Assembly (NCBI GenBank): GCA_937896895.1
Contig: CALBNV010000102.1
Coordinates: forward strand, 3,712-67,711
Origin: an uncultured Bacteroidales bacterium
GTDB lineage: Bacteria; Bacteroidota; Bacteroidia; Bacteroidales; F082
Reading direction: 5' to 3'
DNA: 64,000 nt
Shown: positions 1-8,573 of the stretch, in pieces
How the letters are laid out: each line of letters starts with the position of its first letter
Numbering within the stretch: position 1 is the stretch's first letter
Program-made: the position numbers and the translations under genes
Notes under the pieces: generated by a model
Database searches by the model: none
Seen by the model: the letters and a program-made list of their open reading frames with translations, nothing else
What the model was told of the DNA's origin: nothing

Positions 1-920
1 TGCCGCAGCAGCTTGTTTGCAACAGCGATTATCGCCAGTTTCTTTTCCTTGCCCCTCGCCACAAGCCTGTCAAACAGCTCCCTGCACGCCTTGTTGTGCC
101 TCTTGGCGACAATGGCGCACATGTACAGCGTCTTCCTGATGCCTCCCATGCCCATCCTGCATATCCTCGCCCTGCCGTGGACGCTCGTGCCGGAGTCGTA
201 ACACCTCGGCGACAGCCCGAAGTACGAGCTGAGCTGGCGGCTGTCGTCAAACGTGGTCATGCGGTTCGTGTACGCCACAAGCATCATGGCGGTGAGACTG
301 CCAATGCCCGGTATGCTTGAGACCAGCTCCACATCCTCCTTGCACACGCTGTCTGCCAGCCTCGCCAGTTCCGCATCGCACGCCTTTATCCTCTTCGCGT
401 ACAATGACATGTCATCGTCAAGCTGCTCCTTCAGGAGCTCGTCATGCACCTTGGAGCGCTCCATGGCGTGTCTCCTGTTAAGGGTCATGCCCAGGCATTT
501 GTTGTAATGGTCGCGCTGACCGATCACCTGGCGCATCTTCACGCACCACTCCGGGTCCGGCTTCCAAGGCTCGTGCTTGCAGCCGCGCTCCTCCAGGTAC
601 CTCCTTATCGTGCGGCTGTCCGCCTTGTCGGTCTTCGTCCTCATCATGGTCATCTGCGAGTACCTCCTGATAACCAGAGGATTGACTACATACACGCGGA
701 TGCCGGCGTCATGGAGCGAATACGCCAGCCTGACGTGGTAGTTGCCCGTGGCCTCCATCAGCACCTCACAGCACCTGTCCAGTGCCGAGACGAACCTCCT
801 CATGCCCTTGGTGTCGTTATCATATTGACTATGAACCTCTTTGCCGTCTTTGCCGACAAAATTTACATCAAACGTATCTTTTGATACGTCAATTCCGATT
901 TTTCCTTGTATCTTTGCCAT
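1..920 (-). CDS. IS110-family transposase, 3' end beyond the window
   Basis: The reverse strand from ATG 920 stays open to base 1 (306 codons, no stop). The N-terminus has the RuvC-like DEDD nuclease set of the IS110 family: D11 in 'GIDVSKDTFD', E56 in 'LMEATGNY', D98 and D101 in 'KTDKADSRTI'. The C-terminal half has the helix-hairpin-helix 'SIPGIGSLTA' and the Tnp-domain serine region 'SGTSVHG', followed by 'GGIRKTLYMCA'. Such enzymes move the element by RNA-guided recombination between a donor junction and a target. No frameshift is seen, so the element may be active. The non-coding leader lies upstream of the transposase, as in the IS110 rather than the IS1111 subgroup. Plus-strand ORFs over this stretch are shadows. 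Confidence 0.93.
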   Translation of the reverse strand, partial: MAKIQGKIGIDVSKDTFDVNFVGKDGKEVHSQYDNDTKGMRRFVSALDRCCEVLMEATGNYHVRLAYSLHDAGIRVYVVNPLVIRRYSQMTMMRTKTDKADSRTIRRYLEERGCKHEPWKPDPEWCVKMRQVIGQRDHYNKCLGMTLNRRHAMERSKVHDELLKEQLDDDMSLYAKRIKACDAELARLADSVCKEDVELVSSIPGIGSLTAMMLVAYTNRMTTFDDSRQLSSYFGLSPRCYDSGTSVHGRARICRMGMGGIRKTLYMCAIVAKRHNKACRELFDRLVARGKEKKLAIIAVANKLLR

Positions 921-1148
921 CGCAAATTTTTTATTTGTCATTCGGACACGGGGCCACGCAACAGCGGACTATCAATCCTGAATACAGGCTCTACCGCCTA
1001 ATGAACTGTCCAGTCTCGATTGCACCGTGACGGCGCAGGATATTGCGAACGATGTCTTGCATCAGCGGCTTGAAGCAGCCGTCACGGTGGCTCCCATCTG
1101 AATGTTGTTGAACTTACATTAATTTCCTTCTGTCATCATGTTTGTTTC
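921..1148 (-). ncRNA. candidate bridge RNA / structured leader of the IS110 element
   Basis: About 228 nt separate a consensus promoter (1155-1162) from the transposase ATG. The stretch encodes no protein and holds a perfect 12-bp inverted repeat (1023-1034 with 1078-1089) closing a 43-nt loop. IS110-subgroup elements are known to transcribe a bridge RNA from this position, with internal loops that read donor and target DNA. Ten loop bases (1042-1051, ATTGCGAACG on the plus strand) recur exactly at 1198-1207, near where the element end should lie. Position, promoter and structure are seen; function is inferred from the family. Confidence 0.5.
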
Positions 1149-1154
1149 ATTCCG

Positions 1155-1162
1155 CAAATATA
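1155..1162 (-). promoter_or_regulatory. -7 box of the IS110 leader transcript
   Basis: The minus strand reads TATATTTG, a match to the Bacteroidota -7 consensus TAnnTTTG, 235 nt upstream of the transposase start. Transcription from here would cross the whole structured leader before the transposase. Confidence 0.5.
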
Positions 1163-1301
1163 GTGTTTTTCCCGATTGTGAGGGCTGGTGGACTTCCATT
1201 GCGAACGGCATCAAATGCCTATGACGACCTTAGTCTCACACGTTTGACCCTCCCAAATGGTATTTTTTTATCTTTTTTTTTTCGCGCTGCAAAGATAGGA
1301 T
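1163..1301. other. element-end / junction sequence between IS110 leader and sulfatase remnant
   Basis: No gene is seen. The stretch holds the 10-nt copy of the leader loop (1198-1207), a short palindrome (1206-1218), and a second minus-strand TATCTTTG at about 1291-1298 directly abutting the broken sulfatase gene. It is probably the IS terminus plus flanking DNA; the exact boundary cannot be fixed without a second copy or an empty site. Confidence 0.35.
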
Positions 1302-1566
1302 GACCAGTGTGTTGCCCTGTCATCAATGATGCACGCGACGGCGCACTGACGGGGCTTCCGGCGTATGCCTGTGTGAAACGCAGCCCGTGACGCGCCATGC
1401 TGTCGATGTTCGGAGTCTGAATATACTTCTGCCCGTAGCAGCCCAAGTCGCCGTAGCCCATGTCGTCGCACAAGATGAAAACGACATTGGGTTTTGACTT
1501 ATGTGAGCATGATGCCGCCGAAATCGCAATTGCACCGCCGATTGTTAATAACAATTTACATTTCAT
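1302..1566 (-). pseudogene. N-terminal fragment of a Ser-type sulfatase lipoprotein
   Basis: From ATG 1566 the minus strand encodes a lipoprotein signal (lipobox 'SAASCS') followed by the sulfatase opening 'PNVVFILCDDMGYGDLGCYG' and the formylglycine signature 'SAPSRASLMTGQHTGH', with serine in the modified position. Homology stops right after 'TGH' at about 1302 and runs into lysine-rich nonsense, so roughly 80% of the enzyme is missing. The break lies next to the IS110 end, which suggests transposition or a later deletion removed the rest. It lies downstream of gdhA on the same strand. Confidence 0.75.
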
Positions 1567-1590
1567 CGCCCGAATACGTTTCTTAAATTT

Positions 1591-1623
1591 GAAAAAAAGA
1601 GGACGCTCTTTCGGAACGTCCTC
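1591..1623 (-). terminator. Rho-independent terminator of gdhA
   Basis: On the minus strand GAGGACG (1623-1617) pairs with CGTCCTC (1605-1599) across an 11-nt loop and is followed by seven T. It sits 24 nt after the gdhA stop. Confidence 0.8.
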
Positions 1624-1646
1624 ATATTTCGAGATCAATCTAAAGA

Positions 1647-2990
1647 TTAGATGATGCCCTGAGCTAACATAGCCTTTGCAACTCTCATGAAGCCGGCGAT
1701 GTTTGCGCCCTTCACGTAGTTGATTGTACCGTCAGCCTGTTTGCCGTACTCGACGCACATGTCATAAATGTCGTTCATGATCTTGTGGAGTTTCTGGTCA
1801 ACTTCCGGAGCTGTCCAGTTGATGTGACCTGCGTTCTGGCAGATTTCGAGGCCTGATGTTGCAACACCACCGGCGTTGACAGCCTTACCTGGTGCGAACG
1901 GGATACCTGCATTCTGGATGTAGGCGATAGCTGCAGCCTGGCAACCCATGTTGGAGATTTCAGCAACATACTGGACACCGTTGGCAACCAACATCTTAGC
2001 ATCTTCTTCGTTCATTTCGTTCTGGAATGCTGATGGGCAAGCGATGTCGCACTTCACTGACCAAGCTTTCTTACCAGGTGTGAAGATAGCCTTGTCTGGG
2101 AATTTGTCGGCCATATCCTGAACTTTGTTACGACGTGAGTCGCGCATGACGAGCATGTAGTCGATCATTTCTTTGTCGATGCCGTTTGGAAGTTCGCAGA
2201 CACCGTCCGGGCCGGAGATAGCGACGACCTTAGCGCCGAGTTCTGTAGCCTTTGTTGCGGCACCCCATGCCACGTTACCGAAGCCTGAGAGAGCGACTTT
2301 CTTGCCCTGCATTGTCTCACCTTTCTGGTGAACCATGCGGTCGACATAGTACATTGCGCCGAAGCCTGTTGCTTCAGGACGGATCAATGAACCACCCCAG
2401 CCGTAGCTCTTGCCTGTGAGAGCGCCTGTGCTGTGCTCGCGTGCGAGCTTCTTGTACATGCCATAGAGGTAACCGATTTCACGTCCGCCGACGCCAACGT
2501 CACCAGCTGGTGAATCCTGGTCTGCACCGATGTTTCTCCAGAGCTCATACATGAAAGCCTGGCAGAAACGCATGATCTCTGCGTCTGATTTTCCTGTTGG
2601 GTCGAAGTCAGCGCCGCCTTTACCGCCGCCGAGCGGGAGGTTTGTCAGTGAGTTCTTGAAGATCTGCTCGAAACCTAAGAACTTAAGCATTGACTCGTTG
2701 ACTGCAGGGTGGAAACGGAGGCCGCCTTTGTATGCGCCGAGGGCTGCATTGTACTGAACGCGGTAACCTAAGTTGACCTGGACTTCGCCATTATCGTCGA
2801 TCCAAACTACTCTGAACTTGAAGATACGATCTGGTTCAACGAGACGTTCAACGATTTTTGCTGCTTCGAACTCAGGATGCTGGTTGTAAACTTCCTCAAC
2901 TGATTCCAACACTTCGCGAACTGCCTGGAGGTATTCGCTTTCACCTGGATGTTTCTTTTCCAGGTTTTCCATGATAGTTTGTACTTTCAT
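1647..2990 (-). CDS. gdhA: NADP-specific glutamate dehydrogenase
   Basis: A 447-aa protein, the usual size of hexameric bacterial glutamate dehydrogenases. It carries the substrate-binding and catalytic-lysine region 'LPLGGGKGGADFDPTGKSD' (about residues 120-140), 'DSPAGDVGVGGREIGYL', and the Rossmann segment 'VALSGFGNVAWGAATKATEL'. The enzyme reductively aminates 2-oxoglutarate with ammonium and NADPH in the cytoplasm and is a main route of ammonia assimilation in Bacteroidales. ATG 2990 fits the family start 'MKVQTIMENLEKKHPGESEY'. It is a single-gene unit with its own promoter and terminator. Confidence 0.97.
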   Translation of the reverse strand: MKVQTIMENLEKKHPGESEYLQAVREVLESVEEVYNQHPEFEAAKIVERLVEPDRIFKFRVVWIDDNGEVQVNLGYRVQYNAALGAYKGGLRFHPAVNESMLKFLGFEQIFKNSLTNLPLGGGKGGADFDPTGKSDAEIMRFCQAFMYELWRNIGADQDSPAGDVGVGGREIGYLYGMYKKLAREHSTGALTGKSYGWGGSLIRPEATGFGAMYYVDRMVHQKGETMQGKKVALSGFGNVAWGAATKATELGAKVVAISGPDGVCELPNGIDKEMIDYMLVMRDSRRNKVQDMADKFPDKAIFTPGKKAWSVKCDIACPSAFQNEMNEEDAKMLVANGVQYVAEISNMGCQAAAIAYIQNAGIPFAPGKAVNAGGVATSGLEICQNAGHINWTAPEVDQKLHKIMNDIYDMCVEYGKQADGTINYVKGANIAGFMRVAKAMLAQGII

Positions 2991-3052
2991 TACTTTTAAT
3001 TTTTAAGTTATTATAATGTGTTTAAAAACCTTTTAACACGTAAATTTTCCTG

Positions 3053-3060
3053 CAAAATTA
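3053..3060 (-). promoter_or_regulatory. gdhA promoter -7 box
   Basis: The minus strand reads TAATTTTG about 60 nt upstream of the gdhA ATG in a very AT-rich gap, matching TAnnTTTG. Confidence 0.6.
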
Positions 3061-3125
3061 GCATTTTTAATTCATTAAAAACACTTTTTCAAAAAATATT
3101 TTAAAATAATTTTATTTTTTTGTAT

Positions 3126-3791
3126 TTATCTATCAACCAATACGTTACCAAGATACTCACCTTTGCTCCAAAGGAGTATTTCCTCAACACTTCCATCCAT
3201 TGCATACCTGATTTCTCTTCCGTCCTTGAGATTATCTTTGTAATGTATCAAAGCATTCTGATAAACCCCTCCCTGGCTGAAGCCTCTTTGCTCACCTGTG
3301 CCGTGATCGTAATCGGCGATGCTGCCAATACTGCCGTCATGATAGTACATAATCCAGCTCCCGTGCATCATCCCGTCAAGGTATTCTCCCTCCAGAAAAG
3401 GCTTTCCGTCGTCATACCATTGGTAAAACATCCCGTTGAGGACACCGGCGGCATAACTTGATTTCTTGACAAGCGTGCCAGCCACATTATACTCCTCAAC
3501 CACTCCATCATATTGATTATCTTTATAATATGACTTCTCCATCAGCTGACCGTTCTCATGCCAACGCGTCGTCTCCCCATTCAGCACATTCATCGCATAG
3601 ACCGACTCCATCGACTTCACGCCAGAGTTGTAATACCACCGGCAGAGGCCATCGAGTTTGCCATCGTTATAACGCAGCTCCGACCTCACGTTTCCATTTT
3701 CCCAGTACGAACGCACCGCATCGTCCTTCTGTGCACACGACAACATTACTGTTAGCGAGAACAATATGGAAATCAGCAATTTACTGTTCAT
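3126..3791 (-). CDS. MORN/YwqK-like repeat lipoprotein
   Basis: About 221 aa from ATG 3791; the longer reading starts at a GTG and is less likely. Lipoprotein signal peptide 'MNSKLLISILFSLTVMLSC'. The body is a run of about 20-residue repeats of the type 'YYNSGVKSMESVY', 'WHENGQLMEKSYY', 'YDDGKPFLEGEYLDGMMHG', the MORN-variant repeat of YwqK-type proteins, which form a beta-rich surface. The biochemical role is not known; it probably sits in the periplasm or outer membrane. The start overlaps the stop of the upstream gene by 11 bp, so the two are translationally coupled. Confidence 0.75.
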   Translation of the reverse strand: MNSKLLISILFSLTVMLSCAQKDDAVRSYWENGNVRSELRYNDGKLDGLCRWYYNSGVKSMESVYAMNVLNGETTRWHENGQLMEKSYYKDNQYDGVVEEYNVAGTLVKKSSYAAGVLNGMFYQWYDDGKPFLEGEYLDGMMHGSWIMYYHDGSIGSIADYDHGTGEQRGFSQGGVYQNALIHYKDNLKDGREIRYAMDGSVEEILLWSKGEYLGNVLVDR

Positions 3792-5208
3792 CGTAAAACA
3801 CACCTTTCATTTCATAGCCATTTGTCTCTTCAGCGTCCGACTGTCTCAACAACGCCTTAATAATCATCTTATTATACCCTATAAATTGATAAACGTTCCA
3901 GAACCTGTTTTCAAAACCTGAATCTTCGTTTTTCCTTTCAAAATGAAACTCCGAATGCAGAAGCGGAATGTTATATCCATCAAGATTTGCTGTAAACTCT
4001 CTGCCGCGGTCATTCAAGGCATTCAGGAAATACCAGCCTATATCAAAACCTTGATAAGCGTATGCCTGCGGTTCGGTGCCATATTTTTTCCTGAATTTCT
4101 TTATGAAACTCATCACCCTTATCGACTGATAATCAATGTAATTATCATCCATATAAATCGCTTTCATCTTCATGAGATTCTCATTGAAAAGTCTGTCAAA
4201 CTTGCTCCATTCAGGCATCATGACCACCGTCAGCGGGAAATATTCCGTAAGTTTAGTGACCTTGTTGACAATCTCATTGGCAAAGAGCTTGTCATTGCCA
4301 TACACGACAAACAGATTATTCCGCATCGTCGAGGCGTATTCACTCACTATTTTCAGACTGTCACGGTCGTAGTTGATATTGATTATCCTGTTAGCGAATG
4401 CCGTGCTGTCATCAATGGACTCTTTCAACGAACTTATATCCAGATGTCTGCTATCTGTATGATAATCAAACTCCTCAAATTCAACATTCAGGAATTTCCA
4501 TCTCGTCTGATGCTTCTTGATGACTTTGACGACCTCTCTGTTAGGAACATACGACACCGAATCCATGTGTCTCGCCGCTATTTCGTTGATTCGGCTGATC
4601 ATATCCGCATCACCGACACCATCCTTAGTTATTATGAAAATGCTGTTTGAATGATAATAGTCTCTTATCAGCATCTCAAGCTGATCCAGCTGCGAGTCAA
4701 ACGAAGGTTTCACCTTTATCACATTCGGCTGATTATCAATTATATTTGAACGTTGCGTGATTGGATTGACAATCAGAATATCATTGTCCGACGCGAATTT
4801 CATCACCTTTTCGAAGGGCTTGATATAAAACGGCCCTATTATCATGTCGGCGTGTGACAGCCACGGGTCGGCGATGGCTTCTACGGCTTTATTCACATCA
4901 TTATCAACGTCATACACTTTTATTTCCAGATTCACACCACGGCTGTTCGCCATCGAGTCGGCGGCAATCATGAAGCCCTCATAGAAATGAAGAAATGAGA
5001 ACGGCTTGGTCAACAGCATCTTGTTGTTCGGAGCCTCGTCCCAAAACTCCTCTGTGACCTGCTCGAGATACAGAGGCACCATCAACGCGACGTGATACGC
5101 CTGCTGATTTTTGAATGAGTCACCATGATAGTCGTACAGTTGTGCTGTTGCCGTCTTGTCTGCAAGCACCAACACGATGGTTATCAACGGTATGATGAAT
5201 CTTTTCAT
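3781..5208 (-). CDS. periplasmic-binding-protein-fold protein
   Basis: 475 aa with a signal peptide ('MKRFIIPLITIVLVLADKTATAQ'). The pattern 'HVALMVPLYLEQ', 'FYEGFMIAADSM', 'ADMIIGPFYIKPFEKVM', 'ILIVNPITQRSN' is that of the type 1 periplasmic binding fold (Leu/Ile/Val-binding-like) seen in Bacteroidota proteins that often carry LysM domains elsewhere; no LysM is visible here. No permease genes are adjacent, so transport is doubtful, and a sensory or cell-wall role is equally possible. It leads a two-gene unit with the MORN-like lipoprotein. Confidence 0.7.
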   Translation of the reverse strand: MKRFIIPLITIVLVLADKTATAQLYDYHGDSFKNQQAYHVALMVPLYLEQVTEEFWDEAPNNKMLLTKPFSFLHFYEGFMIAADSMANSRGVNLEIKVYDVDNDVNKAVEAIADPWLSHADMIIGPFYIKPFEKVMKFASDNDILIVNPITQRSNIIDNQPNVIKVKPSFDSQLDQLEMLIRDYYHSNSIFIITKDGVGDADMISRINEIAARHMDSVSYVPNREVVKVIKKHQTRWKFLNVEFEEFDYHTDSRHLDISSLKESIDDSTAFANRIININYDRDSLKIVSEYASTMRNNLFVVYGNDKLFANEIVNKVTKLTEYFPLTVVMMPEWSKFDRLFNENLMKMKAIYMDDNYIDYQSIRVMSFIKKFRKKYGTEPQAYAYQGFDIGWYFLNALNDRGREFTANLDGYNIPLLHSEFHFERKNEDSGFENRFWNVYQFIGYNKMIIKALLRQSDAEETNGYEMKGVFYDEQ

Positions 5209-5236
5209 TTTACTTCCTTGTAATAATTCAAACCAT

Positions 5237-6202
5237 TTATTTCTCAGATGTCGGAAGCGGGATGAATCCCTTGCCCATCACCTCGGCGCTCTCCATGACA
5301 TTCACGAATGCGTCGGGGTCAAGCTCCGAAAGGCTGTTTTTCAGTTTTATCAGGTCCGAACGGTCAAGGTTGATGTATATCATCCTGCGTTCCTGCCCTT
5401 TGTAAAGGCCCGTCCCGACAAAACATGTCCCGCCCCTTTTGATATTGTTGATGATGAAATCCCTGACCTCATCAACTTTCTCCGTGATCACAAACGCCGT
5501 CTTGTAAGTCTTCATGCCCTCAACCACGAGGTCGATTATCTTGCCCTCGATGACAATCACGAGAATCGAGTAAATCGGCAGACGGAGTTGCCCGAAAGCG
5601 ATGAGTGTCGTCAGCGTGATGCATGAATCGACTATCATCACCAACGTCCCGAGGGAGATTTTAGTATATTTGTGCAGAATCATCGATATGATATCGCTGC
5701 CTCCCGATGTCGCCCCCGACTTGAAGATCAAGCCGATAGCCACGCCGTAGATGCCGCCCGCCACCAGAGTGTTCAGGAAATAGTCGGGCATGAAATAATT
5801 CTCGCTGTGCGGGATCTGCACCATGATGTTCCGCAGCGTCCCGCTCATGTCGTCAACGTTGGCGAATATGCCGTCGTGTATGACAGGGTTGTAACCCCAG
5901 ACCGTCTCGATGACCCACGTAAAACCGAAGATCATGAACGTTGACAGTATCGTCTTGAACCCGAATTTGGGTCCGAGAATCCACGTCCCGATTACCAACA
6001 GCGGGATGTCCATGCACAAGGCGTAATACGAAATCCTCCACGGCCACACCGTGTTCAGCACGTTTGAGAGGCCGTAGGTGCCGCCAGGCGCAAGCAAGTA
6101 CGGATTCACAAACATCACGTCACCTATCGCGAACAACGCGCTGCCAATGACCAAAAACAAATATGCGACAACCTCGCGCTTCCAATTTATCTGTTTCTTC
6201 AT
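5237..6202 (-). CDS. YitT-family membrane protein (DUF161 + DUF2179)
   Basis: 321 aa. The N-terminal about 210 residues hold five to six hydrophobic segments with family signatures 'GDVMFVNPYLLAPGGTYGLS' and 'IGLIFKSGATSGGSDIIS'. The C-terminal about 80 residues ('TAFVITEKVDEVRDFIINNI', 'RGGTCFVGTGLYKGQERRMI') are the PII-like DUF2179 domain. It is an inner-membrane protein whose transported substrate is unknown. It lies 28 bp upstream of the periplasmic-binding-fold gene on the same strand and may be cotranscribed with it. Confidence 0.85.
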   Translation of the reverse strand: MKKQINWKREVVAYLFLVIGSALFAIGDVMFVNPYLLAPGGTYGLSNVLNTVWPWRISYYALCMDIPLLVIGTWILGPKFGFKTILSTFMIFGFTWVIETVWGYNPVIHDGIFANVDDMSGTLRNIMVQIPHSENYFMPDYFLNTLVAGGIYGVAIGLIFKSGATSGGSDIISMILHKYTKISLGTLVMIVDSCITLTTLIAFGQLRLPIYSILVIVIEGKIIDLVVEGMKTYKTAFVITEKVDEVRDFIINNIKRGGTCFVGTGLYKGQERRMIYINLDRSDLIKLKNSLSELDPDAFVNVMESAEVMGKGFIPLPTSEK

Positions 6203-6314
6203 TTTATTTTTCTTTTTTCGCCCTATAGTACCAAAAACAATTCAAATGTTACAGAAATTTTAAAAAAATTCATTCCGCACCCTTTAAACTTTCTACTTTC
6301 TACTTTCTACTATC
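6203..6314. repeat. intergenic gap with 7-bp tandem repeat
   Basis: Just after the guaA stop, TTTCTAC is repeated three times (about 6289-6309). No clear promoter for the YitT gene was found in this 112-bp gap. Confidence 0.4.
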
Positions 6315-7889
6315 TCACTCCCACTCGATTGTCGCCGGCGGTTTCGACGAAACGTCGTAACATACGCGGTTGACGCCTTTCACCTTATTTATAATGTCGT
6401 TCGACACCTTCGCGAGGAATTCATACGGCAGATGCACCCAGTCGGCGGTCATTCCGTCGGTCGAGATGACAGCGCGGAGTGCGATCGTATATTCATAGCT
6501 GCGCTCGTCGCCCATCACGCCGACGCTCTTGACAGGAAGCAGGATTGTGCCGGCCTGCCAGATGCTATCATACAGATTATCAGCCATTTCATTCGGATAC
6601 GAAGCACTCGGAAGCTCGCATTTCCACTCGCGGAGACCTTTGATGAAAATGTCATCGGCATCGCGCAAGATGCGGAGTTTCTCTTCCGTCACCTCGCCTA
6701 AAATCCTGATTCCCAAGCTCGGACCCGGAAAAGGATGGCGTCCGACCAATTCGCGTTTGATGCCCAAGGTGCGACCCACTCTTCTCACCTCGTCCTTGAA
6801 CAAAGTGCGCAGCGGTTCGACTATTTTAAGATTCATCTTTTCCGGCAAGCCGCCGACATTATGATGCGACTTTATCTTGCAAGCTGGACCGTTAACGCTC
6901 ACGCTTTCAATGACATCCGGATAGATTGTGCCTTGCGCGAGCCATTTCGCGCCTTGAATCTTCTGCGCCTCTGCGTCAAAAACCTCGATGAACGTGCCGC
7001 CGATGGCCTTGCGTTTCGCCTCGGGGTCGGTCACGCCAGCGAGCTTCTTCATGAACAGATCGCCGGAATGAACACCTATCACGTTAAGTCCCAAGTCCTT
7101 ATATGAGTCAAGGACATCCTCAAACTCATTCTTTCTGAGAAGTCCGTTATCGACAAAAATACATGTCAGGTTCTTTCCTATCGCCTTGTTCAGAAGCACT
7201 GCCGCGACGGTGCTGTCAACGCCCCCCGAAAGTCCGAGGATGACCTTGTCGTCACCGAGTTTCTTGCGCATCGCCTCAACGGTTGTGTCAACAAACGAAT
7301 CCGGAGTCCAGTTGCCGTGGCAGCCGCAGATTGTCATCGCGAAGTTCTCAAGCATCTTCGGGCCTTCCTTGCTGTGGAACACCTCAGGATGGAACTGAAC
7401 CGCGTAAGTATCTTCATTATCAATCTTATAGGCAGCGTTTTCGATATTGTCGGTGCTTGCGATAACATGCGCATTCACCGGCAGTTTTGCTATCGTATCG
7501 CCGTGCGACATCCACACCTGACTTGTCTTCGACACACCTTTGAATAACAATGAATCTTCTTCGACCACAGTCAGCATTGCACGACCGTATTCCCTTGACA
7601 ATGAAGAATTTACCTCACCACCGAAATGATTTGCGAGGAACTGTGCGCCGTAGCAGATGCCGAGCAGCGGCAATCTGCCTTTGATATTCGACAGATCGGC
7701 GAACGGAGCCTTCTCATCGCGTACCGACGACGGGCTTCCGCTTAAAATGACGCCTTTGATGTCATCTGTGATTTCAGGTATTTTGTTGAATGGATGGATT
7801 TCACAATAGACGTTGAGTTCGCGGAGACGACGGCCTATGAGTTGCGTCACTTGCGAACCGAAATCCAGAATCAGAATTGTTTCCTGCAT
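6315..7889 (-). CDS. guaA: GMP synthase (glutamine-hydrolysing)
   Basis: 524 aa, normal for the single-chain enzyme. The N-terminal class I glutamine amidotransferase has the nucleophile 'GICYGAQFL' and the His-Glu pair in 'QFHPEVFHS'. The central PP-loop is 'ILGLSGGVDSTVAAVLL'. The C-terminal dimerisation domain ends 'SSKPPATIEWE'. It converts XMP, ATP and glutamine to GMP in the cytoplasm. Transcribed from 7909-7916 and divergent from the lipocalin-like gene. Confidence 0.98.
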   Translation of the reverse strand: MQETILILDFGSQVTQLIGRRLRELNVYCEIHPFNKIPEITDDIKGVILSGSPSSVRDEKAPFADLSNIKGRLPLLGICYGAQFLANHFGGEVNSSLSREYGRAMLTVVEEDSLLFKGVSKTSQVWMSHGDTIAKLPVNAHVIASTDNIENAAYKIDNEDTYAVQFHPEVFHSKEGPKMLENFAMTICGCHGNWTPDSFVDTTVEAMRKKLGDDKVILGLSGGVDSTVAAVLLNKAIGKNLTCIFVDNGLLRKNEFEDVLDSYKDLGLNVIGVHSGDLFMKKLAGVTDPEAKRKAIGGTFIEVFDAEAQKIQGAKWLAQGTIYPDVIESVSVNGPACKIKSHHNVGGLPEKMNLKIVEPLRTLFKDEVRRVGRTLGIKRELVGRHPFPGPSLGIRILGEVTEEKLRILRDADDIFIKGLREWKCELPSASYPNEMADNLYDSIWQAGTILLPVKSVGVMGDERSYEYTIALRAVISTDGMTADWVHLPYEFLAKVSNDIINKVKGVNRVCYDVSSKPPATIEWE

Positions 7890-7908
7890 ATTTTGAAAAT
7901 TTTCGGCA

Positions 7909-7916
7909 CAAAATTA
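7909..7916 (-). promoter_or_regulatory. guaA promoter -7 box
   Basis: The minus strand reads TAATTTTG, 20 nt upstream of the guaA ATG. Confidence 0.6.
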
Positions 7917-7939
7917 CGAAAATATTCGATGGGAATATG

Positions 7940-7947
7940 TATCTTTG
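7940..7947 (+). promoter_or_regulatory. -7 box of the lipocalin-like gene
   Basis: TATCTTTG lies 14 nt before ATG 7962, so the transcript has a leader of only about 10 nt. The box sets the start at 7962 rather than the longer upstream reading, which would run into guaA. Confidence 0.65.
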
Positions 7948-7961
7948 CAAAAAAAAGAAAT

Positions 7962-8564
7962 ATGGCAAAAAAAGCATCAAAAAAGAAGAAAAATACACCA
8001 AAGAAGAAGCAGTCGGGCAATGTTTTCAACAAGATACTGATCATCTTGGTTGCCGCTGTCATTGTTGGTTTTTTCACTTTCAAACTCGTAAAGAACCATG
8101 GCTCAGACAAAAAGGAAAAGCCTGATACACAATTAGTTGACAAAAAAGACAAGACAGAAGTCAAAGACACACCAGAAGTCCCGGATGGCAAGACTGAGAA
8201 AAAGCCGAAGCCGGAGAAAAAGCCGGAACCAAGACCAGAACCAAAACCAGCTGTCGAGACGGTTGTCGCGAAAAGCATCGAAGGCTGTTGGATGAGCACC
8301 AGCGGCGGCGCGGTCCTCACCATGAAGGATTTCGAGTATCGCATTGATTTCATGGGCGTTGACAGCGGCAAGCCTATCATAGGAACCTACCTTGTAGAGA
8401 ACAACATCATTACTTTCTCAAACAAGCAAGACCCTTGCAAGGATACAGCCGGGGCATACGAAGTGAATTTCAACAAAAAGGAAATCAGTTTCAAGTGCAA
8501 AAACGACGATTGCACGAAACGGAAATCCACACTTGTGACCGACTGGGAATGGCTCGACGAGTGA
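7962..8564 (+). CDS. membrane-anchored lipocalin-like protein with Lys/Pro linker
   Basis: 200 aa from ATG 7962. A very basic head ('MAKKASKKKKNTPKKKQ') precedes one transmembrane helix (about residues 23-41, 'ILIILVAAVIVGFFTFKLV'). A charged linker rich in Lys, Glu and Pro follows ('KKPKPEKKPEPRPEPKP'), then a C-terminal domain of about 95 residues beginning 'SIEGCWMSTSGGAVLTM', with a beta-rich pattern like the small lipocalin-like domains of Bacteroidota. Four cysteines could form disulfides, consistent with a periplasmic location. Function is unknown. Confidence 0.65.
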   Translation: MAKKASKKKKNTPKKKQSGNVFNKILIILVAAVIVGFFTFKLVKNHGSDKKEKPDTQLVDKKDKTEVKDTPEVPDGKTEKKPKPEKKPEPRPEPKPAVETVVAKSIEGCWMSTSGGAVLTMKDFEYRIDFMGVDSGKPIIGTYLVENNIITFSNKQDPCKDTAGAYEVNFNKKEISFKCKNDDCTKRKSTLVTDWEWLDE

Positions 8565-8573
8565 GTCTTTCCG

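Noticed and set aside
13..1030. Several plus-strand ORFs at the left edge
   Set aside because: They are antisense shadows of the IS110 transposase, which is open on the minus strand to the window edge and has all DEDD motifs.
7794..8564. Longer start (256 aa) for the lipocalin-like protein
   Set aside because: The added part lies antisense in guaA and upstream of the -7 box at 7940-7947, so it would not be transcribed.
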